A stretch of DNA of 64,000 bases, taken from contig NZ_FMYF01000001.1 of assembly GCF_900092135.1 (NCBI RefSeq), forward strand, positions 1-64,000, given 5' to 3'. Under the pieces are notes generated by a model. That model made no database searches and had not been told where the DNA came from. It was given only the letters and a program-made list of their open reading frames with translations. Origin of the DNA: Raineyella antarctica (GTDB lineage Bacteria; Actinomycetota; Actinomycetes; Propionibacteriales; Propionibacteriaceae). The translations under genes and the position numbers were made by a program. Below are positions 1 through 7,380 of this stretch, piece after piece; the stretch's first letter is position 1, and every line of letters starts with the position of its first letter.

Positions 1-8
1 GGACGCTC

Positions 9-1067
9 CTATGGTCTGTCAAGGACTGGTGGGTGTTCGAGGAGGCGGTAGAGGTCGCGGGCGATGTAGCGCTTGAGGCAGCGTTTGATCTCGCGTGGGG
101 TCTTGCCCTGGGCGGTGCGGCGGGCGGTGTAGTCCTTGGTCGGCTGGTGGTAGCGCTGACGGGACAGGACGATGGTGTGCAGTGCCCGGTTGAGTTGTCG
201 GTCCCCATGGCGGTTGAGTCGGTAGCGGGTGGTGGTCTGGCCGCTGTTGGCGGGGATCGGGGCGACGCCGGCCAGCATCGCGAACGCTGCTTCGGAGTGG
301 ATCCGGCCAGGGTGGGACCAGGCGCACAACACCACGGCGGCGACGATCGGGCCGACGCCGAGTTGGTCGAGCAGGTCGGGTCGCCAGCGCTTCACGATGG
401 CCAGGATCGCTGTTTCGTGGCCGGCAGCCTCGGTCTGCAGGCCCTGGCAGCGGCGCGCGAGCTGGCGCAGCACGCGCGCCGTGGTGCTGGTCTCGGTGTC
501 CCAGCTGGGCTGGATGCGTAGCTTGGCGGCGATACGGACCTGCTCGACCGGCCGGTGGCCGCGCAGCTTGGCGCGCAGGACCTCAGGGGCGGCGATGGTC
601 AGGCTGAACAGTTGGCGCATGGTCACGGTGTAGGCATCGACCGCGGAGCCACGCGCGGCGAGCAGCACGGAGAGGGCTTGTCGGTCCCCGGCCGCCCGGG
701 GTGTGCCCAGCACGGGCCGGGCCAGGGCTTCACGGGCGGCGCGGACCGCGTCGATCTTGTCGGACTTCGCCCCGTGGCGGCGCTGGGTGCGTTCGGGCCG
801 GTCCAGCTCCACCACGTACTCCTCGCCGGCCGCCAGCAAACGGGTCAGTCCGGCGCCGTGGCCGCCGGTGCCCTCGATCGCCCACGCGCGCAGCGCGCCG
901 TGCTCATCAGCGAAGTCGATCAGTGCGCGGTAACCCTCGGGGGTGGTCGGGACGCTCAGGTCGGCCAGCGCGGCACCGGTGTGGGCATCGATCACTGCGG
1001 CTGTGTGGGTCTCGACGTGGGTGTCGACCCCGATGACGAAGTCGACGACTTCGGCCAGACTGGTCAT
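9..1067 (-). CDS. IS110-family transposase
   Basis: This 352-residue protein is a DEDD-type transposase of the IS110 family. The N-terminal RuvC-like domain begins with VIGVDTHVETHTAAV, carrying the first catalytic Asp. The family motif KSDKIDAVRAAREAL follows at about residue 100. The C-terminal Transposase_20 domain contains FAMLAGVAPIPANSGQ and YRLNRHGDRQLNRALH. The ATG at 1067 is chosen because a GGGAGA ribosome site lies just upstream and the protein then starts right before the DEDD domain; the open frame upstream has no family similarity. The stop lies nine bases from the window edge, so the right end of the element is not visible. No terminal inverted repeats are evident, as is usual for IS110. 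The gene looks intact and could be active. Confidence 0.93.
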   Translation of the reverse strand: MTSLAEVVDFVIGVDTHVETHTAAVIDAHTGAALADLSVPTTPEGYRALIDFADEHGALRAWAIEGTGGHGAGLTRLLAAGEEYVVELDRPERTQRRHGAKSDKIDAVRAAREALARPVLGTPRAAGDRQALSVLLAARGSAVDAYTVTMRQLFSLTIAAPEVLRAKLRGHRPVEQVRIAAKLRIQPSWDTETSTTARVLRQLARRCQGLQTEAAGHETAILAIVKRWRPDLLDQLGVGPIVAAVVLCAWSHPGRIHSEAAFAMLAGVAPIPANSGQTTTRYRLNRHGDRQLNRALHTIVLSRQRYHQPTKDYTARRTAQGKTPREIKRCLKRYIARDLYRLLEHPPVLDRP

Positions 1068-1240
1068 GCGTTCTCCCTTGCTCCGGAATGGACGTGGTTC
1101 CGGTCCGGGAGGAGTCACGGCAGGACTGTGACGGGACACCTCAGGTGCTGTGAACACCTGAGGGTCAAGCTCCTGATCAGGCCAACAAGGCTCCGACCGG
1201 GCCGGGGTCGGCCACCCGTGACGGACAAGTCCACTGAAAG
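1068..1240 (-). ncRNA. Putative IS110 bridge/guide RNA region
   Basis: The non-coding leader upstream of the transposase holds three consecutive hairpins. They are CCGGAA/TTCCGG at 1083-1103, GTCAC/GTGAC at 1114-1132, and CCTCAGGTG/CACCTGAGG at 1139-1163 (nine-base stem, seven-base loop). In the IS110 subgroup the element end upstream of the gene encodes a structured RNA that pairs with donor and target DNA. Position and folding fit that model, but guide loops and the element boundary were not determined. The outer limit given is approximate. Confidence 0.5.
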
Positions 1241-1652
1241 GCACACAGGCCAGTCAGGCCAAGGGTCACGTCACCAGGTGGCTTCCCCACAGCCCATCAC
1301 CAGACGAGCTGTACCGCCATCCTCACAGTCAGTCCTCTAGCGTGGTGGAACTCAGCGGGGGCCGTTGAGCGTCTCGATGCTGGGGCGGAGGGAGGGGCGA
1401 CCCGGGTTCGGAGTAACGACCGAGAAACCCCCAGGGTGCCCACGCTGACCCATCAACCCCAGTCTGCCCTGTCCACCCTGATCGCGGAGGTGCTCGCCGA
1501 TCCCGACCTGCGCAAGACCAGGTGTCCAGCAGCCTGATGTGTCCCGCTTCGTGAAGGTCTTCGCAGACGGAGACCAGGGATCGTTGCGCCGAGGCGTTGC
1601 TGCTGGCATCAATGGCGTCGGCCCGAGGTGAGTCCTGTCGCCTTGGGGAACC

Positions 1653-1674
1653 GTCTGTCAAACGAACGTGATTG
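1653..1674 (+). repeat. 22-bp direct repeat, copy A
   Basis: This is the first of three same-orientation copies of a 22-base sequence with consensus GTCkGTCAArCGAACGwGATTG; the others are at 2766 and 4705. Copies A and B extend a further five bases (TTGGA). Flanking sequences differ between copies, so this is a dispersed repeat and not part of a larger duplication. Confidence 0.75.
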
Positions 1675-1687
1675 TTGGAGATGTGCC

Positions 1688-1720
1688 GTCCCGATAGGAA
1701 ACAGCAGTGTCCATCGGGAC
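1688..1720. terminator. Hairpin, possible terminator
   Basis: GTCCCGAT (1688-1695) pairs perfectly with ATCGGGAC (1713-1720) across a 17-base loop. It lies about 65 bases past the stop of the minus-strand winged-helix gene that ends at 1787, so it could terminate that transcript. No T-run follows. Confidence 0.4.
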
Positions 1721-1786
1721 GTGGATGAGGGCAACGTGTGGCCGGAAGGGTTCGGCCGTCCGGTCGTGGCGCGTCTGACCGATGGG

Positions 1787-2494
1787 TCAGCGGCCGGGGG
1801 ACTGGTTGGCTGCGGCGGCGTAGGCCTTGCGTCCTTGGAGTGTCAGGGACAGCCAGGTACGGGACGAACCGAGTTGTCCGCGCCGCTCGAGACGGACGTC
1901 GCCGGCGTTCGTCAATGCTGCGACCTGTTCGTCCAGCTCCGAGGCGGGGACCGCCAATCCCTCCACGACGGCGGCGCGTTCGAGGGCGGAGACGGGGTAG
2001 AGACAGGCGCACAACGCCGCTCGGGTGGGAGACCGGAAGGACTCCGGGCACTCCCGCATCAAGATCGGCGCAGCAGTACCAGCGAGCCTTTCGATCGTGA
2101 AGCGCTCGGTCAGCCGCAGGTAGCCCAGGCCGCCCGACATTGCGATGACCGCTACTGCCAGCGCCCACCACGGCTGCCAGGCATGTGGCACGCGGGCCTG
2201 GCCCAGCACGAAGACGGCGAGGTACATCGCCATGAACATCAGCGCCGAACGTCGATCCGTCAGGCCCTCGCCGGGAACGTCGCGTCGCTTGGCGAACGAG
2301 CGATTGAGGACGACGGCGATCGTGATCGTGAGCGCCAACAGGATGATCCCCACGATCCAGCTCCAGATTGCCTGGAAGGAGGCCACCCCCAGGGTGACGC
2401 CCATGCCCGCGGCTAGGACGACATCGACCCAGCCGGGACGGCGGGAGGCTTCCAGGGTGCGTCTGCGTCGGTCGGTGAGGTCCGGGACGTCCAT
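1787..2494 (-). CDS. Membrane protein with C-terminal winged-helix domain
   Basis: The 235-residue protein has about four hydrophobic segments in its N-terminal 130 residues. The C-terminal half resembles winged-helix HTH_34-type regulators: RAALCACLYPVSALERAAVV, a recognition-helix region with ELDEQVAALTNAGDV, and a wing ending TWLSLTLQGRKAYAAA. It is likely a membrane-anchored transcription factor or a winged-helix domain used for protein contacts; the signal sensed is unknown. The ATG at 2494 is preceded on the minus strand by TACGGT ending six bases upstream, so the mRNA is probably leaderless. The open frame continues upstream of this ATG without family similarity. Confidence 0.7.
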   Translation of the reverse strand: MDVPDLTDRRRRTLEASRRPGWVDVVLAAGMGVTLGVASFQAIWSWIVGIILLALTITIAVVLNRSFAKRRDVPGEGLTDRRSALMFMAMYLAVFVLGQARVPHAWQPWWALAVAVIAMSGGLGYLRLTERFTIERLAGTAAPILMRECPESFRSPTRAALCACLYPVSALERAAVVEGLAVPASELDEQVAALTNAGDVRLERRGQLGSSRTWLSLTLQGRKAYAAAANQSPGR

Positions 2495-2765
2495 GCCTCC
2501 ACCGTAGTGGGCCTCTCCCCAGCCTCGGCCCGTACGTACGCCCGAACTGATCCAGCCCGAAGGTGTGCAGACGGCGGGGCATGGCGAGGTCTGCCAGTCG
2601 ACGGTTCCGAGTCGGCAGCCGGGACGACACGACGAGGAGCAACAGGGCGGAAGGCGTACTCGCCCTCGTACGGAGCCGGGTGCTTGCGCGTTCACCGACC
2701 GCTGCATAGCCATCCCATTCACGACTATGCATCACAGCGTGGTCGCCAGTTCCTCGACGGCGGGT

Positions 2766-2787
2766 GTCTGTCAAGCGAACGAGATTG
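2766..2787 (+). repeat. 22-bp direct repeat, copy B
   Basis: Copy B of the three-copy repeat (others at 1653 and 4705). It differs from copy A at two positions. It lies about 25 bases before the point where the truncated isomerase-like sequence becomes recognisable, so it may mark a recombination junction. Confidence 0.75.
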
Positions 2788-2811
2788 TTGGACTTCTCGA
2801 AGGGGGATCCA

Positions 2812-3060
2812 TCAACCAGGTGTACGTCGACGAACTCGCGTCGCTCAGTACCGAACAGCTCCTCGACAGGCTGCGGGATCATCTGCGCCCACAGGGGCTG
2901 GCCACGACCTTCGGGGGCCGGCTCGCCCTGCTCGATGTCACCATCCACCATCAAGACATCCGCCGACCGCTTGGCAAGCCACGCCAGATCCCGGCGGACC
3001 GACTGCGCTGCGTACTGGGTGACGCCGTGCGGAGCCCGGAGCTGCCGGGGCGCATCCTCT
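2812..3060 (+). pseudogene. Remnant of mycothiol-dependent maleylpyruvate isomerase family protein
   Basis: A plus-strand frame reads YVDELASLSTEQLLDRL, then TTFGGRLALLDVTIHHQDIR, then RPLGKPRQIPADRL. This matches the middle of the actinobacterial mycothiol-dependent DinB/maleylpyruvate isomerase family, including the HxxDIRRPLG signature. The N-terminal helices with the first metal-binding His are absent, and similarity stops near 3060, where the family should continue into its C-terminal part. It is a truncated fragment, not a functional gene. Confidence 0.7.
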
Positions 3061-3321
3061 CTGCCAGGATCGCTTTGCCGTCACCCTGTCGCTCGGGCTA
3101 TCGATTCGTTCGTGAAGGTGGTCGAGGTCTGGCTGCGTGCCGACATCGCCCCTGAAGGCCAGCGTGATCCCTGAACGTCTGGTCGCCGAGTACGGCCTTC
3201 TGCGGGCATCTGGGCGGCGGTGAGCCCTCGGCAGGGCAGGCGAATGACCGTAGCCCGGCTGGTCGACACCTCAGAGGGAAGGAGCCCTGGCGGACGAGAC
3301 CGGACCCTGCGATCGCTGGCC
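3061..3321. other. Intergenic, nothing recognised
   Basis: Between the isomerase remnant and the monooxygenase I see only short frames without family similarity. The following monooxygenase is read on the opposite strand towards this stretch. No clear terminator is visible. Confidence 0.4.
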
Positions 3322-4500
3322 TCAGCCGGAAGGGAACGCCGGTAGTTCGATGGCGTCGTGGAAGCTCTTTCCCATCGCCAGGTCCGTCACGTGCGGCAGT
3401 TCCATCAGCTTCATCACCGCGTTGCGGGCCAGCAGCCCGGACCTGCTGCGCGGGGCGAACGCCGAAGCCAGTCGTCTGGCCGCCGCCTGCTTGGAGCGCA
3501 GGAATGGGGCGAGCGTGGTCTGGTAGCGGGCGAACGCCAGCGCGTGGTCGCCGCCGGATCGTGCCAGCTCCGCGGCCAGCACGTACGACTCGATCATCGC
3601 CAGCGCCGATCCCTGGCCGGCCAGCAGCGAGGGACAGGCCGCAGCGTCCCCGGCCAGCGCCACCCGGCCCCGGGTCCATGACGGCATCTGGATCTGGCTC
3701 ACCGCGTCGAAGTAGAAGGTCGTGGCCCGGGGCATCGCCTCGAGGAGTGCCGGGATCTCCCAGCCCGCGCCGCGCAACCGTTCCCGTAGCAGCGCCTGCT
3801 GGTCGGCCACGCTCCCCAGCGGCACCGTGCCGTCGTGCCGGACCGTGAGGACCACCATGGTGACGTCGTCGCGCAACGAGACCCGGACGGCCTGGAAGCC
3901 GACCTCGGCGTGCATCATGGCGACCAGTTCGTCGCGGGGTCGGTAGCCCGGGACGTCGAAGACCGAGACGACGATGTCCTGGTAGCGCTCGAACTGCTCG
4001 TCGGGGCCGAACACCAGCCGGCGGACCCGGGAGTGCAGGCCGTCCGCCCCGACCACGAGGTCGAAGTCTCGGGGCTGGCCGTGCTCGAAGGTGACGTGGA
4101 CCCGGTCCCCGTCGTCCTCGAGGGCGTGCACAGTGTCGCCCAGGACCAGCTCGGCCTCACCCTGCAGTGCACCGTAGATGGCCTGGGCCAGGTCGGCCCG
4201 GGCGATGCTGACGTACCGCTCGTTGGGGCCCATGATCGCCGCCGGCTTCATCGAGGCGATCCGGCGACCGTTGCGCCCGACGGCTCGCGCCTCACGCATC
4301 ACGTACCCCTCGCGGCGCAACTGGGGGATGATCCCCATCCGATCGGCCACGTCGAACCCGGCTCCCCAGAAGTCGATCAGGTAGCCACCGCGGCGCAGCT
4401 CGGGCGCGTGCTCGACCAACGTCGGCCGGTGCCCCGCCCGCAGCAGCCAGTAGGCGAGGGTAGGCCCGGCGATCCCGGCCCCCACGATCAAGACCTTCAC
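3322..4500 (-). CDS. FAD-dependent monooxygenase
   Basis: This 392-residue protein belongs to the FAD_binding_3 aromatic-hydroxylase-like monooxygenases (PF01494), which use NAD(P)H, FAD and O2 to hydroxylate organic substrates. It opens with the dinucleotide-binding motif VLIVGAGIAGPTLAYWLLRA. The middle DG motif is LVVGADGLHSRVRR, and the GD motif RVALAGDAAACPSLLAGQGS contacts the FAD ribityl chain. The GTG at 4500 is chosen because it has GGAGGG about seven bases upstream and places the GxGxxG motif at residue 6. The substrate is not predictable. The gene stands alone between degraded sequences, which suggests acquisition or loss of neighbours. Confidence 0.88.
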   Translation of the reverse strand: MKVLIVGAGIAGPTLAYWLLRAGHRPTLVEHAPELRRGGYLIDFWGAGFDVADRMGIIPQLRREGYVMREARAVGRNGRRIASMKPAAIMGPNERYVSIARADLAQAIYGALQGEAELVLGDTVHALEDDGDRVHVTFEHGQPRDFDLVVGADGLHSRVRRLVFGPDEQFERYQDIVVSVFDVPGYRPRDELVAMMHAEVGFQAVRVSLRDDVTMVVLTVRHDGTVPLGSVADQQALLRERLRGAGWEIPALLEAMPRATTFYFDAVSQIQMPSWTRGRVALAGDAAACPSLLAGQGSALAMIESYVLAAELARSGGDHALAFARYQTTLAPFLRSKQAAARRLASAFAPRSRSGLLARNAVMKLMELPHVTDLAMGKSFHDAIELPAFPSG

Positions 4501-4780
4501 CTCGGCGCCCTCCGTCCTGGACTTCCGGTGCTGCCACAAGTGTGGACCGGTGCCCCAACGACGTCAGCAGGGCCAAGGCCCTCCTCTTCGTGCGAACGAC
4601 CAGGTCAGCAGGGTGACCCTCGAACGGTCAGCCGAGTTCTCGCAGAGCTTCGGGCGCTCGCTGGTGGAGGTCGTCTCGTCAAGGTCTGCATCGTCCCGGG
4701 AAGTGTCGGTCAAACGAACGAGATTGGCACACGCCGTTAGGCCCCGTGGGTGAGGCGTTCAGGTTCCGGATAGGTCAGCC
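4501..4780. other. Intergenic between monooxygenase and cmtR
   Basis: No gene is recognised in these 280 bases, which lie between two divergent genes. The stretch contains repeat copy C (4705-4726) and, at its end, the cmtR promoter and operator. Some of it may be remnant coding sequence. Confidence 0.4.
4705..4726 (+). repeat. 22-bp direct repeat, copy C
   Basis: Copy C of the repeat, differing from copies A and B at one or two positions. It lacks the TTGGA extension that A and B share, so this is where the shared sequence ends. It precedes the cmtR-ctpG pair by about 75 bases. Confidence 0.7.
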
Positions 4781-4787
4781 TTCGCTG

Positions 4788-4793
4788 TATGGT
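4788..4793 (+). promoter_or_regulatory. -10 hexamer of cmtR (leaderless)
   Basis: TATGGT ends six bases before the GTG at 4800, the spacing expected when transcription starts at the first base of the start codon. It also lies within the left arm region of the CmtR operator, so repressor binding would cover the promoter. Confidence 0.6.
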
Positions 4794-4810
4794 CAGTGTG
4801 TGCTGACCAT
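4789..4810. promoter_or_regulatory. CmtR operator palindrome
   Basis: ATGGTCAG (4789-4796) and CTGACCAT (4803-4810) form a perfect inverted repeat with a six-base spacer. It overlaps the -10 hexamer and the start codon of the ArsR-family gene, the normal place for an autoregulatory ArsR operator. Binding of metal to the regulator would release it and induce the cmtR-ctpG operon. Confidence 0.7.
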
Positions 4811-5162
4811 TGCTTCTCGTGTTGATGTCATGAACCGGTTGGGCCGGGCCATGGCCGACCCGACCCGCTCGCGGATTCTGTTGTCCCTGCTCGAGGCGCC
4901 GGGGTATCCGGCGCAGCTGGCGCGCGACCTGGACCTGACGCGTACGAACGTGTCGAATCATCTGGCGTGTCTGCGGGGCTGCGGGATCGTCGTGGCCGAG
5001 CCGGAGGGGCGCCAGACGCGCTACGAGATCTCGGACCCGCATCTGGCTGCCGCGCTGATGGCTCTGGTGGAGGTGACCCTTGCCGTCGATGAGGAGGCGC
5101 CGTGCGTGGATCCGCAGTGCCGGGTCCCGGGCTGCTGCGACGGCGGTGAGGGGGCGCGATGA
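4800..5162 (+). CDS. cmtR: CmtR-like Cd(II)/Pb(II)-sensing ArsR-family repressor
   Basis: The 120-residue winged-helix repressor matches mycobacterial CmtR closely. With the GTG at 4800 as residue 1, Cys57 and Cys61 fall in the recognition helix (NHLACLRGCG) and Cys102 in the C-terminal tail. These are the same numbers as the Cd/Pb ligands of M. tuberculosis CmtR. The tail carries three further cysteines (107, 112, 113) that could modify metal selectivity. A longer upstream GTG at 4746 is rejected because it would place the -10 hexamer and operator inside the coding region. The stop overlaps the start of the ATPase gene (ATGA), so the two are translationally coupled. Metal binding should relieve repression of the pair. 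Confidence 0.93.
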   Translation: MLTIASRVDVMNRLGRAMADPTRSRILLSLLEAPGYPAQLARDLDLTRTNVSNHLACLRGCGIVVAEPEGRQTRYEISDPHLAAALMALVEVTLAVDEEAPCVDPQCRVPGCCDGGEGAR

Positions 5163-7258
5163 GCGACGAGTGCTGCGGAGCGGACGAGCCGCGACGCCCT
5201 TCCCCGACGGTCCACCGGATCACGTTCGGTGCCCCGCGCCCGGCTGGCGATGCCCGCCCCGGCCACGGCCAGGACTCTTCAACGCTGGCGGTTCCGCCGC
5301 TGGCGCATGAGGACGGCGACGGCTGTTGCGGTCCGGATCCGGCCAGGCAGAGCGACGGCGAGCCGGGGGAGGTGCGGCCGCCGTGGTGGCGAGACCCCGC
5401 CTTGCTGCCTTCGACGGTCTCGGGGGTGTTCCTGGCTGTGGGGCTGGTCCTCGCGTGGTCAGGGCTCGAGGTGCCGGCGCTGGTCGCCCAGTGGGTCGCC
5501 CTGCTGGCCGGGGCCTGGACGTTCGTCCCCGGCGCGATCCGGCGGCTGGTGCGCGGCCGGCTGGGTGTGGGCCTGCTGATGACGATCGCCGCGATCGGCG
5601 CGGTCCTGCTCGGCCATGTCGGGGAAGCCGCGGCGCTGGCGTTCCTGTTCTCCCTGGCCGAGACGCTGGAGGACCGGGCGATGGACCGGGCCAAGGAAGG
5701 CCTGCGCGCCCTGCTGTCCCTGATCCCGCAGACCGCCCGGCTGTCCCGGACAGGTGGTGATGTCACGGTCCCGGTCGCCCAGATCCGTGAGGGCGACGTC
5801 CTGGTGGTCGGTGCCGGGGAGCGGGTCGCGACCGACGGGATCGTGGCCCAGGGCCGCTCCAGCATCGACACCTCCGCGGTGACCGGCGAGTCGATCCCCG
5901 TGGGGGTCGGCCCTGGTGACCCGGTGCCGGCCGGGGCGGTGAACGGTTCGGGGAGCCTGCTGATCGAGGCGACCGCTGACGGTCGGGACAACTCGCTGAC
6001 CCAGATCGTGGCCCTGGTCGAGCAGGCCCATGCCCGCAAGGGCGAACGCGCCCGCCTCGCGGACCGGATCGCGCGTCCGCTCGTGCCGGTGGTGCTGGTC
6101 GCCGCCGCACTGGTCGCCGGGTTCGGCCTCCTCACGGGGGATCCGTGGACGTGGATCGAACGAGCCCTGGTCGTGCTGGTCGCCGCGTCCCCCTGCGCCC
6201 TGGCGATCGCGGTGCCGGTCACGGTCATCAGCGCCATCGGGTCCGCCTCCGGATTCGGCGTCGTGATCAAGTCCGGGGCCGCGTTCGAGCAGTTCGGCAC
6301 CATCCGCACCGTCGCGTTCGACAAGACCGGCACCCTGACCAGCAACCAGCCCCAGGTCGTCGACGTACGTACCGCGCCCGCGATGGGCAGGGAGGAGTTA
6401 CTGGGACTGGCTGCGGCGGTCGAATCCACCAGCACCCACCCGTTGGCCGCCGCGATCATCACCGCGGCCCCCGGCTCCCCGGCCGCGGCGCAGGTGAGCG
6501 AGGATGCCGGCCACGGCATCACCGGACGTGTCGGGACGCGCATCGTACGGGTCGGCAGCCCCCGCTGGATCGATCCCCAGCAATTGGGCGACGATGCCGA
6601 TGCGATGAGCGGGGAAGGCATGAGCGTCGCGGTCGTCGAAGCAGACGGGCAGGCCGTGGGCCTGATCGGGATCCGCGACGAGCTGCGCCCCGAAGTCGCC
6701 GAAACCGTGAGGATGCTGGCCGACCAGGGCATCGAGACGCTCATGCTCACCGGCGACAACCCACGCACCGCGGCAGCCCTCGCGGCACAGGCCGGCATCA
6801 CCAGGGTCCTGGCCGACCAGCGTCCGGCCGACAAGGCCGCCGCGATCACCGATCTGGCCCGTACCCACCCCACGGCGATGGTCGGGGATGGCATCAACGA
6901 TGCCCCGGCGCTCGCGACCGCGACCGTCGGGATCGCGATGGGCGCGACCGGGTCGGCGGCAGCGGTCGAGTCCGCCGACATCGCCTTCACCGGCCACGAC
7001 CTGCGGCTGATCCCCGCGGCGCTCGCCCACGCCAGACGCGGACGGCGGATCATGACCGCCAACATCGCCCTCGCCCTGGCGATCATCATCGTCCTGTTCC
7101 CGCTCGCCCTGTTCGGGGTGCTCGGGCTGGCCGGGGTCGTCCTGGTCCACGAGGCCGCCGAGGTCATCGTCATCCTCAACGGCATCCGCGCCGCCCGCAG
7201 ACCCTCCGGGCTGCCCGCCACGGAGGCGGGCGCCGCACTCGAACCGGTCCGCGCATAG
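5159..7258 (+). CDS. ctpG: Heavy-metal P1B-type ATPase (CtpG-like)
   Basis: This 699-residue protein is a metal-exporting P-type ATPase. The N-terminus lacks an HMA domain but has two Cys-Cys motifs (ECCGADEP at residues 3-10 and CCGPDPAR near 59), probably soft-metal ligands. The phosphorylation loop is DKTGTLT at Asp388, the TGES actuator motif is present, and the hinge reads GDGINDAPAL. The metal site in the membrane is Ser344-Pro-Cys346 (SPC) rather than CPC, as in P1B-4-type pumps and CtpG relatives. The last membrane helix carries LVHEAAEVIVILNG. The coupling to cmtR matches the M. tuberculosis cmtR-ctpG locus and supports Cd/Pb (perhaps Zn/Co) efflux. A deleted copy of its 3' end lies at 13270-13452. 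Confidence 0.93.
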   Translation: MSDECCGADEPRRPSPTVHRITFGAPRPAGDARPGHGQDSSTLAVPPLAHEDGDGCCGPDPARQSDGEPGEVRPPWWRDPALLPSTVSGVFLAVGLVLAWSGLEVPALVAQWVALLAGAWTFVPGAIRRLVRGRLGVGLLMTIAAIGAVLLGHVGEAAALAFLFSLAETLEDRAMDRAKEGLRALLSLIPQTARLSRTGGDVTVPVAQIREGDVLVVGAGERVATDGIVAQGRSSIDTSAVTGESIPVGVGPGDPVPAGAVNGSGSLLIEATADGRDNSLTQIVALVEQAHARKGERARLADRIARPLVPVVLVAAALVAGFGLLTGDPWTWIERALVVLVAASPCALAIAVPVTVISAIGSASGFGVVIKSGAAFEQFGTIRTVAFDKTGTLTSNQPQVVDVRTAPAMGREELLGLAAAVESTSTHPLAAAIITAAPGSPAAAQVSEDAGHGITGRVGTRIVRVGSPRWIDPQQLGDDADAMSGEGMSVAVVEADGQAVGLIGIRDELRPEVAETVRMLADQGIETLMLTGDNPRTAAALAAQAGITRVLADQRPADKAAAITDLARTHPTAMVGDGINDAPALATATVGIAMGATGSAAAVESADIAFTGHDLRLIPAALAHARRGRRIMTANIALALAIIIVLFPLALFGVLGLAGVVLVHEAAEVIVILNGIRAARRPSGLPATEAGAALEPVRA

Positions 7259-7347
7259 GTCTGACCCGCGAGCCGCGGTCGGGGCCCGATTCGAGGGGGA
7301 GGGCAGAGTCGGTCGGGTCGGTGCTGGTGGCCGGTTCTCAGAGAGGC

Positions 7348-7375
7348 GTGGGAGGCCCCATCCGGGGCCTCCCAC
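7348..7375. terminator. Bidirectional terminator
   Basis: A perfect 12-base stem (GTGGGAGGCCCC, 7348-7359, with its complement at 7364-7375) closes a four-base loop. It sits between the convergent ctpG and MFS genes and so can end both transcripts. Confidence 0.85.
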
Positions 7376-7380
7376 GGCTC

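Larger units (their letters stand above)
1245..1786. other. Non-coding stretch, probable decayed sequence
   Basis: I recognise no gene here. Short plus-strand frames around 1450-1630 have protein-like composition but no family I can name, and both are soon closed by stops. The stretch contains a copy of the 22-base direct repeat (1653-1674) and a hairpin (1688-1720). It is best read as decayed sequence between the insertion element and the next gene. Confidence 0.4.

Noticed and set aside
1329-2954. 541-codon minus-strand frame spanning the winged-helix gene
   Set aside because: It runs in a different frame from the recognisable winged-helix protein and has no domain of its own.
4746-4799. 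Longer cmtR start at GTG 4746
   Set aside because: It would place the -10 hexamer and operator inside the coding sequence and shift the conserved cysteine numbering.
4828-7221. Long minus-strand frame opposite cmtR-ctpG
   Set aside because: The product is Ser/Pro/Ala/Arg-rich without any family feature, and the opposite strand has two clear genes.
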